A stretch of DNA of 64,000 nt from CAVYTF01 sp963708205 (GTDB lineage Bacteria; Bacteroidota; Bacteroidia; Chitinophagales; Chitinophagaceae), in assembly GCA_963708205.1 (NCBI GenBank), contig OY970196.1, forward strand, positions 496,001 through 560,000. Direction: 5' to 3'. The notes beneath the pieces are model-generated. The model searched no databases. It was not told the origin of the DNA and worked only from the letters and a program-made list of their open reading frames with translations. Shown here piece after piece: positions 1-8,311 of this stretch (its first letter is position 1; every line of letters starts with the position of its first letter). The position numbers and the translations under genes were made by a program.

Positions 1-65
1 TCCTGCTACAGTTCCTTTCAATGCTGAAGCACAATTACATCTTTCTTCGATTAATTCCATTAATT
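1..65. other. Window-edge fragment, possibly the end or start of a cut gene
   Basis: Two short open frames touch the window edge. On the plus strand frame 2 is open from base 2 to a TAA at 63-65 (ending NAEAQLHLSSINSIN). On the minus strand an ATG at 60 opens a frame that runs off the window at base 1. Either could belong to a neighbouring gene outside the window; the sequence is too short to choose, and neither is recognised. Confidence 0.2.
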
Positions 66-90
66 AAATCATCCATCAATACTACGCTTT

Positions 91-3000
91 ATGAAACAAA
101 TAATTACTTTAATACTATCGTTGTGTCTTATTACTATCACCAGCCATGCACAGGTATTGTATGGCACTACCTATGATGGCGGCAAATACGGCGGAGGTGT
201 CATTAACAGCTACGAGCGTTCTATCAGCACCTATAATGTTACAAAATCTTTTTCTGTGGATGGCGAAGATCCCGACCAAAATTTAATCCGCGCTTCAAAT
301 GGCAAGCTGTATGGGACGGCTGCCGACGGCGGTGCCTTTGATTATGGAACTATTTTTTCCTATGATCCTGCCAGCGGCAACTATACTACTTTGTACAGCT
401 TCGACTATTATACTGTTGGTGGCTATCCTTACGGCAGCCTCTTCCAGGCATCTGATGGCAAACTGTATGGCATGACCTACGAAGGCGGCAATGACGAATA
501 TGGAACTATTTTCTCCTTCGATCCTTCTACTGCTGCTGTTACCGATGTGCATGATTTTGATTATACCGATGGGGCATATCCTTATGGCAATAACCTGGTA
601 CAGGCACAAAATGGCAAGCTGTATGGTATGACTGAGGAAGGAGGTACTTCTAATGACGGTGTGATTTTCTCCCTTGATCCTGTCACCGACAATTATAGCA
701 AGCTCCTGGACTTTGATCAGACCAATGGAGCAGAGCCATATGGCAGCCTGACGCTGGATTCATTAAATGGTAAACTCTACGGTATGACGGTTGTGGGAGG
801 AGCCAACAGTGAGGGTGTTATCTTCTCCTTCGATCCCGCTGTTAATACCTATACTGACCTGTATGATTTCGATAATTCCAATAACAATGGAGATTATCCT
901 TATGGCAGTTTAACACTCGCCCAGGACAACAAACTATATGGCATGGCTTATGAAGGTGGTGCCAATAACGAGGGTGTTATCTTCTCCTTTGACCCCGCTG
1001 CTGCTACAAATCCCTATACTGACCTGCATGACTTTGCCGGTACGGAGGGCTCGTATCCTGATGGGAATGACCTGATACAGGCCCAGGATGGTAAGCTGTA
1101 TGGGATGACCCTTGACGGCGGTGCAAATAACTATGGTGTTGTCTTTTCCTTTGATCCTGCAGGCAACACGTATACCGACCTGCATGATTTTGATGATAGT
1201 GATGGCGAGTATCCTTACGGCACTTTGCTGCAAACGCCCGATGGTACACTCTATGGTTTAACCTACGATGGAGGTCTGACAGACGATGGGGTCTTGTTTT
1301 CCTACAATATATCTGCCTCTTCCTTTAACGTGATCAGAACCTTTTACACCAACTACGAAGGGGCTTTTCCTTATACAGGTATGTACAAGGCATCAGATGG
1401 CAATCTCTATGGCACTACCTACGGACTGGGGAAATATGATGGAGGTACCCTCTTCTCATACAACCCTTTAACAGACTCACTGGTAAAGCTGGTAGATTTT
1501 AATTATGATTCAGGATACGATTGCTATGGTCATCCGGTACAGGCATCGGATGGGAAGTTATATGGCACAACCAGTTACGGAGGTGCTCATAGTATGGGCG
1601 TACTTTACTCTTACGATCTTACGGATTCTGCATATTCTGTATTGTATAATTTTGATGGCACCAATGGCTCTGTCCCGGTAGGCAGTTTGGTACAGGATAC
1701 TACGGATGGAAAACTGTATGGTACTGCCCTCCAGGGTGGCGCTGGTGGCGCTGGTGGTGATGGTGTTATCTTCTCTTTTGACCCAACCACGAATACTTAT
1801 GAGGATGTCTATGATTTTGATGGTACCCATGGACAAAATCCCTATAGCAGATTAATCCAGGCATCGGATGGCAAGCTGTATGGCACTGCCTACGAAGGCG
1901 GTAGCGGCAACGGCGTTATTTTCTCTTTCGATCCCGCTGCTGCAAGCAATGGCTATACTGATCTCTATGATTTTGATGGACCTAACGGTGCGCAGCCAAC
2001 CGGCGATCCTATATTAGCATCCGATGGCAAGCTGTATGGCACAGCCTATGAAGGTGGCAGTAATGACCAGGGCGTTATCTATTCCTTCGATCCGACTGCT
2101 GTGAGCAATGGCTATACTGATCTCTATGATTTTAATAATCCAACTGGACAGACTCCGTATGGTGGCTTAACGCAGGCTGAGGATGGCAAATTCTATGGGT
2201 TGACATGTTATGGAGGCGCTTTTGACTCAGGAGTGGTTTACTCTTATGATCCGCTGGCAGCTTCCAACAATTACCAGAAGCTAAAAGATCTTACTACCAG
2301 TTCCGGCGCATTACCTTATCTTGTTTCCTTTGCTTCAGTTGCCTGCAACAATCCTAAAACCTTCTACAAAGATGTGGATGGTGATGGTTATGGAGATCCG
2401 AACAATTCTATTTCCATCAGCTGCACACCACCTGCAGGATATGTAAGGAACAACCTGGATTGTGATGACAGCGATGCCACCGTTTATCCCGGTGCACCGG
2501 AATTATGCGATGGCAAGGACAACAATTGTAACGGACAGGTTGACGAAGGATGTCCCGTGCCAAAGTTAAAAATATATGATGCCTCCGTTTATGAAGGCAA
2601 CAGTGGGGATAAAAAGATGAAATTCAAGGTAACCTTAAGTGATTCTGCTTACCGTACCGTAACAGTTAACTACAGAACAGTGAACAATACGGCGAAAGCT
2701 TCCAGCGATTATGTGGCTACCACCGGTACGCTTACCTTCAACAAAGGAGATAAGCACAAGTTCATCACTGTACTTATCAACGGCGATACCAAATCTGAGC
2801 CAGATGAAACTTTCAAGGTAAGGCTCAGCGATGCGGTTAATGCAACGCTTAAAGACAGTGTAGCAGTAGGTACTATTCTTAATGATGATGGCACTAACAG
2901 TACGCTGACTGATGGTATAACATCAGATGGTAAAGCAGTGTTTGTTTCGCCTAATCCTGCTGCATCATTAGTTACCATTCATTTGAACGGCTATGATAGA

Positions 3001-3174
3001 AAGGCAAGTATTGAGCTTACTTCACCGCAAGGAAAGTTGCTGAAAACAATAGAAACACAGGGAAATGCCACACAGCAATTAAATGTGTCTGATCTTGCCA
3101 GCGGCACTTACTTCATCTCCATCAAAGATGAAGATGGAAACAGGCAAACGGCAAAACTGGTTATCGTTCATTAA
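91..3174 (+). CDS. Secreted GloVer-repeat protein with MopE motifs, Calx-beta domain and T9SS sorting domain
   Basis: This 1027-residue protein starts with a signal peptide (about residues 1-20, ending SHA). Residues 25-750 are some thirteen repeats of about 50 residues with the core GKLYGT..YEGG....GVIFSFDP and a linking YTDLYDFD, which is the GloVer-type tandem repeat; a beta-propeller is likely. Residues 758-828 hold calcium-type loops (DVDGDGYGD, then DCDDSDATVYPG and DGKDNNCNGQVDEGC), the MopE metal-binding motif. Residues 829-933 are a Calx-beta domain, and the last 78 residues (from SPNPAASLVTIHLNG) are a type A T9SS sorting domain. The protein should be exported by type IX secretion and displayed on the surface or released. 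Ligand and function are unknown. A strong terminator follows, so it is probably monocistronic. It is more GC-rich than most neighbours. Confidence 0.9.
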   Translation: MKQIITLILSLCLITITSHAQVLYGTTYDGGKYGGGVINSYERSISTYNVTKSFSVDGEDPDQNLIRASNGKLYGTAADGGAFDYGTIFSYDPASGNYTTLYSFDYYTVGGYPYGSLFQASDGKLYGMTYEGGNDEYGTIFSFDPSTAAVTDVHDFDYTDGAYPYGNNLVQAQNGKLYGMTEEGGTSNDGVIFSLDPVTDNYSKLLDFDQTNGAEPYGSLTLDSLNGKLYGMTVVGGANSEGVIFSFDPAVNTYTDLYDFDNSNNNGDYPYGSLTLAQDNKLYGMAYEGGANNEGVIFSFDPAAATNPYTDLHDFAGTEGSYPDGNDLIQAQDGKLYGMTLDGGANNYGVVFSFDPAGNTYTDLHDFDDSDGEYPYGTLLQTPDGTLYGLTYDGGLTDDGVLFSYNISASSFNVIRTFYTNYEGAFPYTGMYKASDGNLYGTTYGLGKYDGGTLFSYNPLTDSLVKLVDFNYDSGYDCYGHPVQASDGKLYGTTSYGGAHSMGVLYSYDLTDSAYSVLYNFDGTNGSVPVGSLVQDTTDGKLYGTALQGGAGGAGGDGVIFSFDPTTNTYEDVYDFDGTHGQNPYSRLIQASDGKLYGTAYEGGSGNGVIFSFDPAAASNGYTDLYDFDGPNGAQPTGDPILASDGKLYGTAYEGGSNDQGVIYSFDPTAVSNGYTDLYDFNNPTGQTPYGGLTQAEDGKFYGLTCYGGAFDSGVVYSYDPLAASNNYQKLKDLTTSSGALPYLVSFASVACNNPKTFYKDVDGDGYGDPNNSISISCTPPAGYVRNNLDCDDSDATVYPGAPELCDGKDNNCNGQVDEGCPVPKLKIYDASVYEGNSGDKKMKFKVTLSDSAYRTVTVNYRTVNNTAKASSDYVATTGTLTFNKGDKHKFITVLINGDTKSEPDETFKVRLSDAVNATLKDSVAVGTILNDDGTNSTLTDGITSDGKAVFVSPNPAASLVTIHLNGYDRKASIELTSPQGKLLKTIETQGNATQQLNVSDLASGTYFISIKDEDGNRQTAKLVIVH

Positions 3175-3197
3175 AGCTGATTTAGATAAAATAAAGT

Positions 3198-3227
3198 AAA
3201 AGCCCGGTATTGAGCCGGGCTTTTTTT
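3198..3227 (+). terminator. Rho-independent terminator of the GloVer gene
   Basis: AAAAGCCCGG (3198-3207) pairs perfectly with CCGGGCTTTT (3215-3224) around a 7-nt loop and runs into seven T residues, 24 nt after the stop codon. Confidence 0.93.
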
Positions 3228-3332
3228 GATTGTAGTAGTTGGTGAAGAATACCAACAATGGCGTAAAAAGAAAATATCGTCATATCTGCGAAGGCAGGTA
3301 TCCCATAAAATTTAAACGATTAGTATTGTGAG

Positions 3333-3352
3333 ATTCCCGCCTGCGCGGGAAT
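3333..3352. repeat. Short GC-rich palindrome in an intergenic spacer
   Basis: ATTCCCGC, a 4-nt loop CTGC, then GCGGGAAT: a perfect 8-bp dyad. A degraded partner (CTGCGAAGGCAGGTATCCC) lies about 45 bp to the left. It resembles REP-like intergenic palindromes and sits between two converging genes, so a terminator role on the minus side is possible, but there is no T-run. Confidence 0.5.
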
Positions 3353-3364
3353 AACGTGCATTGC

Positions 3365-3889
3365 TTACTGTTGCAATATTCTCAAATATTCAATCCACGG
3401 TCCTGTCTCAGTTTTATATTGGTTAGCCATAACACGGCATATTTGGGCGATATGATTAAGATCGTGTACAGTCCATGTAGAAAGTAGCTGCGCTAAACTA
3501 ATTTCTCCAAATGCAGGATGAATGCCTTTTTCGTCGCCATCTTTTTTTGTAATTCTTTTTGAAAGTAACTGTGCGATATTTTTTCTTCGCAATCTTTTAA
3601 ACTCCAGTAAGAGGTTTGTCAATGATTTGCCTTTACTTGCTGAAAATTGGATAACCCTGTCAAATGGTTCAAATGTTTTATCAGGTTTGTCTGAAAGAAT
3701 AATTTCCATTCTTGGTATCCAGTCTGTTTTCTCGCCATGAATAAGGTGACCAACAATATCATATACAGTCCACGTTTCGCCGCCTTCATTAGTTTTTGTC
3801 CAGTCATCAGAAACACGATGTAACATTGCTATAAGAACGTATGGTGTACGTTCAAGAATCTGGATTGATTTTGAAACACTAAAATCCAT
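3365..3889 (-). CDS. DinB-family protein
   Basis: The 174-residue protein has the four-helix-bundle pattern of the DinB/YfiT metal-binding superfamily. The three expected histidines are visible: one in the VGHLIHGEKTDW segment (about residue 47) and two in TVHDLNHIAQI (about residues 139-144). Family members use this triad to bind a divalent metal, and some are thiol-dependent S-transferases; the substrate here cannot be read. The gene stands alone on the minus strand, convergent with the GloVer gene. The length is normal for the family. Confidence 0.8.
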   Translation of the reverse strand: MDFSVSKSIQILERTPYVLIAMLHRVSDDWTKTNEGGETWTVYDIVGHLIHGEKTDWIPRMEIILSDKPDKTFEPFDRVIQFSASKGKSLTNLLLEFKRLRRKNIAQLLSKRITKKDGDEKGIHPAFGEISLAQLLSTWTVHDLNHIAQICRVMANQYKTETGPWIEYLRILQQ

Positions 3890-3960
3890 TATTTTCTTTT
3901 TACAATACTAACACTAAAATAACAGGGTTGATCATCACTAAACGAAGTTGAAAACTTCGC

Positions 3961-4050
3961 CCGTCACTGCGAGGAAGGAAGCAGTCTGTGAACTCCGGTA
4001 ACAACATCTCATAAAACAGATCGCTTCGTCGTTCCTCCCCGCAATGACGG
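3961..4050. repeat. CGTCATTGCGAGG-type inverted-repeat element
   Basis: The segment begins CCGTCACTGCGAGGAAGGAA and ends with a near reverse complement, TTCCTCCCCGCAATGACGG, with 50 bp between. Elements with this CGTCATTGCGAGG end are dispersed in many bacterial genomes. It carries no ORF and probably folds into a long imperfect hairpin in RNA. Confidence 0.7.
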
Positions 4051-4065
4051 CAGCATTCTAAATTC

Positions 4066-4121
4066 TTAATTTTTAATTATTAATTTTTAATTATTAATTT
4101 TTAATTATTAATTTTTAATTA
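4066..4121. repeat. Four copies of a 14-bp AT repeat
   Basis: TTAATTTTTAATTA is repeated four times head to tail without a mismatch. It starts 16 bp after the inverted-repeat element and ends just 3' of the gene at 4128-4808. Confidence 0.9.
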
Positions 4122-4127
4122 CTAATT

Positions 4128-4808
4128 CTACTGCGTTATCACCTTCTTGCTGCACGTGCCTGCCACGCCGCTGCCGGCACTGTTTACAGCAAACATTGTA
4201 ACACTAAAAGGCACACCCGTTGGCAAGTTATAAAACACACTGCGCTTGCGCGTGCCCACTTTAATATACATATTTTTATCGCCCACAGTCAGCACCATCA
4301 CATCATCATTAAAAGCAATGCTCACGCCATCGGGCAGCACTGCGGTAGCATAGGCTTTGGCACCACGTGCATGTTTGCTGCTGCGTGTAATGATGGAGCC
4401 TTTTTTATTGTTATGATTAACATTAACGACTGAAACTGCCTCCGGCGCTGCTTCAAACTGGGCTTCTGTTTTTGTTACGGCAAAGCCTGCCATTAGTATA
4501 ATGCCTGCATCATTGTTATTTTCTCTCGCAAGAGTGGTAACGTAATTTGCAGTGCATGTAAAATCTTCATCCCAAACAATTTCAGCCTGCACTAAGTTTT
4601 CTTTCGCCAGGTTATCGCAGTTCAAATCCGCTTGTATCGAGAGTTTCAGCGTTTCACTATCTTGCTGTAATTGTTTTGGAGCAACAGGAGGGTTTGTAAA
4701 AATAGTTGGATTATTTTGCATCCTTGCGGCAACATTATTGCCAAAAGGCACTTTGTAGTCAGCGTTTTCCAATTTGAACTTTAAAGATGCTTTGGGTTGT
4801 AATTGCAT
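4128..4808 (-). CDS. Array-associated protein A: helical N-terminus, Fn3-like C-terminus, function unknown
   Basis: I do not recognise this 226-residue protein. It has no signal peptide or membrane segment. The first 120 residues look helical (including QQDSETLKLSIQADLN). Residues 135-226 look like a beta sandwich of fibronectin type III kind: KKGSIITRSSKHARGAKAY, then PTGVPFSVTMFAVNSAGSG, with the alternating hydrophobic pattern and the final strand SKKVITQ. The layout matches the gene at 26139-26756: a short N-terminal DY motif, an NNxPT stretch, a helical part, and a GHIT/GSII strand leading to a final strand that ends the protein. The two are probably distant homologues. A seven-unit, 21-bp tandem array lies 93 bp upstream of its start. 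Its base composition is clearly richer in GC than the surrounding spacers. Confidence 0.75.
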   Translation of the reverse strand: MQLQPKASLKFKLENADYKVPFGNNVAARMQNNPTIFTNPPVAPKQLQQDSETLKLSIQADLNCDNLAKENLVQAEIVWDEDFTCTANYVTTLARENNNDAGIILMAGFAVTKTEAQFEAAPEAVSVVNVNHNNKKGSIITRSSKHARGAKAYATAVLPDGVSIAFNDDVMVLTVGDKNMYIKVGTRKRSVFYNLPTGVPFSVTMFAVNSAGSGVAGTCSKKVITQ

Positions 4809-4901
4809 AGCAGTGGTTTTTTAGTTTAATAAAAACAATTTCCTGCTTATTAACAGCCGTTCATTGCATGTTATTGCTGCATAAAGATTAAAATAAGCTG
4901 A

Positions 4902-5048
4902 AAACAAACAGGAGTAATGATAAAACAATACTGTTTTGATTAGAAACCTGCAGGTTGAAAAACAAAACAATACTATTTTAATTAGAAACATGCAGGTTGG
5001 AGAACAAAACATGTAGGTAGAAGAAGAAAATAATTATGGTTTGAAAAG
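4902..5048. repeat. 21-bp tandem array A, about seven units
   Basis: Units start at 4902, 4923, 4944, 4965, 4986, 5007 and 5028, each beginning AAAC or AAAT, with exact 21-bp spacing. Two unit types are mixed: type 1 (AAACAATACT.TTTT.ATTAG, units 2 and 4) and type 2 (AAAC.TGCAGGTTG.A.AAC, units 3, 5 and, degraded, 6). The first and last units are divergent. The array lies upstream of the minus-strand gene that starts at 4808 and has no spacers, so it is not CRISPR. Read on the minus strand it gives heptad-periodic peptides, but a stop separates it from the gene. Confidence 0.85.
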
Positions 5049-5098
5049 TATTTGGGATTGAGGGGAAGAATGGGCAGATTTGTGGTGGCAGTAATAGT

Positions 5099-5611
5099 AT
5101 GTTGACGCTCCCTACCAACTTGACAAATTTTATTGGACGACTGTTTTTCTTAGTCGTGACATTTTTCCTTGAATATTTATTTATCAACTTCGGACTAAAA
5201 GAACCAAATAATGGATACGTTGTTTTTCGAATAACCCAAATTCATTTGGAAATTAAGGCTATTTATATCATGTACTTTCTGATAATAATAATTTGCTTTC
5301 TTGCTTTGACAATTATAAATTCTCTTTTAAGCATTAATAAAGTCCAGGTTGACACAACTATTAACTCAATCACATTTATTAAATTGTTTGGCAAATTAAC
5401 AATTGCGACGATTGATATAAGCGAATATTCTGAAACTGTTCATAATAATGGTTTAAAAAGTTGGATAGGTTTGCTTATCAAAACAAATGACAATAAAACC
5501 ATACAAGTTGCAGGACAAAACATAAAATTTCTATCCGACTTAAAGGATTATTTAAACGACAGAAAAGTCTTTTACGCTGGACAAAAGAAAATGAAGTTTC
5601 CGTTTAATTAA
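5099..5611 (+). CDS. Small membrane protein with a cytoplasmic or periplasmic C-terminal domain
   Basis: I do not recognise this 170-residue protein. Two hydrophobic helices are visible (about residues 10-32 and 54-80), followed by a soluble domain of about 90 residues rich in short beta strands (residues 85-155), of the general look of a membrane-anchored PH-like domain. Codon use is strongly AT-rich like the chromosomal background. It stands alone between array A and a minus-strand operon. Confidence 0.6.
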   Translation: MLTLPTNLTNFIGRLFFLVVTFFLEYLFINFGLKEPNNGYVVFRITQIHLEIKAIYIMYFLIIIICFLALTIINSLLSINKVQVDTTINSITFIKLFGKLTIATIDISEYSETVHNNGLKSWIGLLIKTNDNKTIQVAGQNIKFLSDLKDYLNDRKVFYAGQKKMKFPFN

Positions 5612-5663
5612 CCATACTCATACTCCGCCTCAATTTCCACCTTCGCGACATCTATTTGAAACT

Positions 5664-6533
5664 TCACCCAACAAACAGATCTGCAATTACCAGCGATCCA
5701 AAAACAATACTGGCAATGCCGTTTGCCGTCATAAAAGCAATATTTACTTTACTCAAATCATTTGGCTTTACCAATGAGTGCTGATAAATGAGCATGCCAA
5801 TAAAAACAATTATCCCAAGCCAGTATATCCAGTGAAAATTGCCATAGATACCTGCATACACAACACAGGCAGCGCTTAAGAGATGCAGCATTTCAGAAAT
5901 GCGCAAGCCTTTGGTTTTTCCAAGCACGGCAGGTATGGAATACAAATGTTGGGACCTGTCAAACTCAACATCCTGCAAGGCATAAATTATATCAAAACCG
6001 CTCACCCAAAATATTACAGCGAAAGAAAAAAGCAAAGGCAGCATATCAAACTTCCCGGTCACCGCAAGATAAGCGCCGATCGGAGCGAGTGACAAACCAA
6101 GACCAAGCACCAGATGGCAAAGTGCCGTAAATCTTTTCGTATAACTGTAAAATAAAATAACAAACAAAGCAACAGGCGCGAGATAAAAACAAATGTGGTT
6201 GATGAAAAGGCAGGCAACAAAAAAAATAATGCAGGAAAGAATGGTAAAACGCAATGCACTGTCAGGGGAAATAATTCCTTTGGGAATTTCTCTTATCGCT
6301 GTGCGCGGATTTTTAGCATCGAAGCTTCTGTCTAAATATCGGTTGAAAGCCATAGCAGCACTGCGCGCAGAGATCATACAGATAAGAACAAGAAAGAATT
6401 TTATAACAAGTTGAGATATTGAAAGATCATTGTATCTAATTATTGCAAGGCAAAAACCAATCATTGCGAAAGGCATTGCAAAAATGGTATGAGAAAATTT
6501 TACAAGAGAAAGATAATTTTTAAAAGTAGGCAT
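5664..6533 (-). CDS. mqnP: UbiA-family prenyltransferase, probably of the menaquinone (futalosine) branch
   Basis: The protein (289 residues) is an integral membrane prenyltransferase with about eight or nine helices. The two Asp-rich motifs that bind Mg-diphosphate are present: NRYLDRSFDAKNPRT (about residues 63-77) and DIIYALQDVEFDRS (about 180-193). The opening KFSHTIFAMPFA is typical of the UbiA-like group often annotated as 4-hydroxybenzoate polyprenyltransferase, which in Bacteroidota with the futalosine route is the MqnP enzyme that prenylates the naphthoate precursor. No other mqn gene is in the window, so the pathway assignment is inference. It lies head to tail with the SpoU methyltransferase upstream (48 bp apart), probably as an operon. 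Confidence 0.8.
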   Translation of the reverse strand: MPTFKNYLSLVKFSHTIFAMPFAMIGFCLAIIRYNDLSISQLVIKFFLVLICMISARSAAMAFNRYLDRSFDAKNPRTAIREIPKGIISPDSALRFTILSCIIFFVACLFINHICFYLAPVALFVILFYSYTKRFTALCHLVLGLGLSLAPIGAYLAVTGKFDMLPLLFSFAVIFWVSGFDIIYALQDVEFDRSQHLYSIPAVLGKTKGLRISEMLHLLSAACVVYAGIYGNFHWIYWLGIIVFIGMLIYQHSLVKPNDLSKVNIAFMTANGIASIVFGSLVIADLFVG

Positions 6534-6581
6534 CGTGCAAAGTTAACTTTTAAAAATGTTTAGGTTCTCATATAACTCCCT

Positions 6582-7112
6582 TTAGATTTGAGTTTTCACC
6601 AAATGCCAAAGCACAATACCCGCAGCAACAGAAATGTTTAAAGAATGCTTCATTCCGTATTGCGGAATTTCTAAACATCCATCACATAATTGTATAGTTG
6701 ATTGTTCTACGCCCGTAACTTCATTGCCAAATATCACCGCTATTTTTTCATTCTTATTAAAAGTGAACTGCTGCAATGCAATGCTGCCAAGCGTTTGCTC
6801 GATCGCATAAATTCTATAACCGTTTTCTTTTAAGAAAATAATTGCCTGCGCAGCATCTTCAAAATGTTTTTGCATAACAGTTTTTTCTGCGCCCAATGAT
6901 GTTTTTATTATTTGTTTGTGCGGCGTATGAGGCGTATATCCTGTTGTATAAACTGCCTGCAATAAAAATGCATCTGCTGTGCGCAAAACACTGCCAACAT
7001 TATAAGCACTGCGCACGTTTTCGAGCACAGCAATTATATTATTTTTTTGTGCAAATAAATATTCTTCTTCCGTTTTACGATCCAATTCATCCATTGTTAA
7101 TTTCCGCATCAT
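6582..7112 (-). CDS. SpoU/TrmH-family RNA 2'-O-methyltransferase
   Basis: The protein (176 residues) has all three SpoU motifs: NVRSAYNVGSVLRTAD (about residues 32-47), IFGNEVTGVE (about 127-136) and IPQYGMKHSLNISVAAGI (about 148-165). Together they form the trefoil-knot AdoMet site. Arg in motif 1 and Asn/Ser in motif 3 are the residues used for ribose methylation. The short length, without an N-terminal extension, fits a tRNA-acting enzyme of the TrmH or TrmL type, but the target nucleotide cannot be read from the sequence. It is the first gene of a probable two-gene unit with the UbiA prenyltransferase. Confidence 0.85.
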   Translation of the reverse strand: MMRKLTMDELDRKTEEEYLFAQKNNIIAVLENVRSAYNVGSVLRTADAFLLQAVYTTGYTPHTPHKQIIKTSLGAEKTVMQKHFEDAAQAIIFLKENGYRIYAIEQTLGSIALQQFTFNKNEKIAVIFGNEVTGVEQSTIQLCDGCLEIPQYGMKHSLNISVAAGIVLWHLVKTQI

Positions 7113-7156
7113 GCAAAAATAACAAGGCAGAAATAAACGCTACAGTCAAGAATTTT

Positions 7157-7492
7157 TTAAAGAATAATGATCAATAAAACTATAATAACGATAACTGCAA
7201 CTACTGAGATAAAAATACGTGGATGGCCACGCCTTACCCATATCGCTTCTTTTTGCATTTGTTTTAATTCTTCTTTCAACTCTGTCCTGTCAGCTTTGGT
7301 GAGTTGGGTTTTATCCATGTTTTTTATTTCCTGAACGCGGGCATTTATTTCATCCATTCTTTGTTCCTGTTGTTCAGGCGTCATCATCGCAACTGCTTCT
7401 TTCGTATCAGTAGTGGTTGTGGCAGCTTTGGTAGTAAGAGAAAATAAAAGGCAGTTACTAATAAGAAGTATACAAACTAAAAGTTTTTTCAT
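7157..7492 (-). CDS. Small envelope protein with signal peptide, coiled coil and C-terminal membrane helix
   Basis: The 111-residue product has a signal sequence (residues 1-23, ending TKA), a charged helix likely to form a coiled coil (residues 38-85, MTPEQQEQRMDEINARVQ onward) and a C-terminal helix of Ile/Val/Leu (residues 93-111). I do not recognise a function. Proteins of this layout are common and uncharacterised in Chitinophagaceae. It is divergent from ispD, with a strong dyad between the two starts. Confidence 0.7.
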   Translation of the reverse strand: MKKLLVCILLISNCLLFSLTTKAATTTTDTKEAVAMMTPEQQEQRMDEINARVQEIKNMDKTQLTKADRTELKEELKQMQKEAIWVRRGHPRIFISVVAVIVIIVLLIIIL

Positions 7493-7523
7493 AAAAAATA
7501 TTTTTAATGGTGAATTATTGAAA

Positions 7524-7559
7524 CATCAAAAATTTATCCAAGGATAAATTATATTGATG
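7524..7559. promoter_or_regulatory. Long dyad between divergent genes, possible operator
   Basis: AATTTATCC (7531-7539) and GGATAAATT (7542-7550) form a perfect 9+2+9 inverted repeat. Outer arms CATCAA (7524-7529) and TTGATG (7554-7559) extend it. There is no T-run, so it is not a terminator. The position, midway between the start at 7492 (minus) and ispD at 7634 (plus), suits an operator for either gene. Confidence 0.5.
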
Positions 7560-7633
7560 CAATGACATGCTTTTAATGATGTTGTGCAAAAAAATCAGCA
7601 AAGTTTTTTATTTAATTTCCTTTCTTTGAGCGA

Positions 7634-8311
7634 ATGAAAAAATACGCAGTAATTGTTGCCGGGGGTATTGGCAGCCGAATGGAAAATATTATACCGAAAC
7701 AATTTTTACTGATAAAAGGCAAACCTATTCTGTGGTATTCGATTGATGCATTTATCCGAGCGTTTGAAGACATACAAATAATACTTGTAGTACCTGAAAC
7801 ACATTTAAAAAAAGGGGAAAGAATTGCAGGCATGTTTGATGCAAAGCATGAAATTATTTTAGCAGTTGGCGGAAATACAAGATTCGATTCTGTAAAAAAA
7901 GGTTTGGAATATGTTTTTGAAAACTCAGTTGTGTTTGTTCATGACGGTGTTCGCTGTTTGGTCAGTGTTTCTTTAATAAAAAAATGTTATGCGCAGGCAG
8001 TTGAAAAAGGAAGCGCTGTGCCTGCTACAGCTTCAACCGACAGCATAAGAATTATGAAAGATGAAAAGAATTTTGTAGAGAACAGGCATCTTGTTCGAGC
8101 TATTCAAACACCGCAGACATTTCTCAGCAGCCTTATCCTGCCTGCGTTTCAGCAGGATTATAAAAAAGAATTTACAGATGAAGCCACAGTTGTAGAATCG
8201 CTTGGCAATGAAATTTTTTTAGTTGATGGTGAGTATGATAATATAAAAATTACGCGACCGATCGATCTGCTGATCGCAGAAAAAATAATAGAAGAGCATT
8301 CAAGATTTTAA
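7634..8311 (+). CDS. ispD: 2-C-methyl-D-erythritol 4-phosphate cytidylyltransferase
   Basis: IspD joins MEP and CTP to give CDP-methylerythritol in the non-mevalonate isoprenoid route. The 225-residue protein has the nucleotidyltransferase start AVIVAGGIGSRM with the downstream KQFLLIKGKPIL, the FVHDGVRC motif (about residues 101-108), AVPATASTDSIR (about 133-144), RAIQTPQTF (about 158-166), the TDEATVVE motif and the final DNIKITRPIDL. Length is normal. It is transcribed alone on the plus strand and its last 12 bp overlap the 3' end of the convergent acyltransferase gene. Confidence 0.95.
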   Translation: MKKYAVIVAGGIGSRMENIIPKQFLLIKGKPILWYSIDAFIRAFEDIQIILVVPETHLKKGERIAGMFDAKHEIILAVGGNTRFDSVKKGLEYVFENSVVFVHDGVRCLVSVSLIKKCYAQAVEKGSAVPATASTDSIRIMKDEKNFVENRHLVRAIQTPQTFLSSLILPAFQQDYKKEFTDEATVVESLGNEIFLVDGEYDNIKITRPIDLLIAEKIIEEHSRF

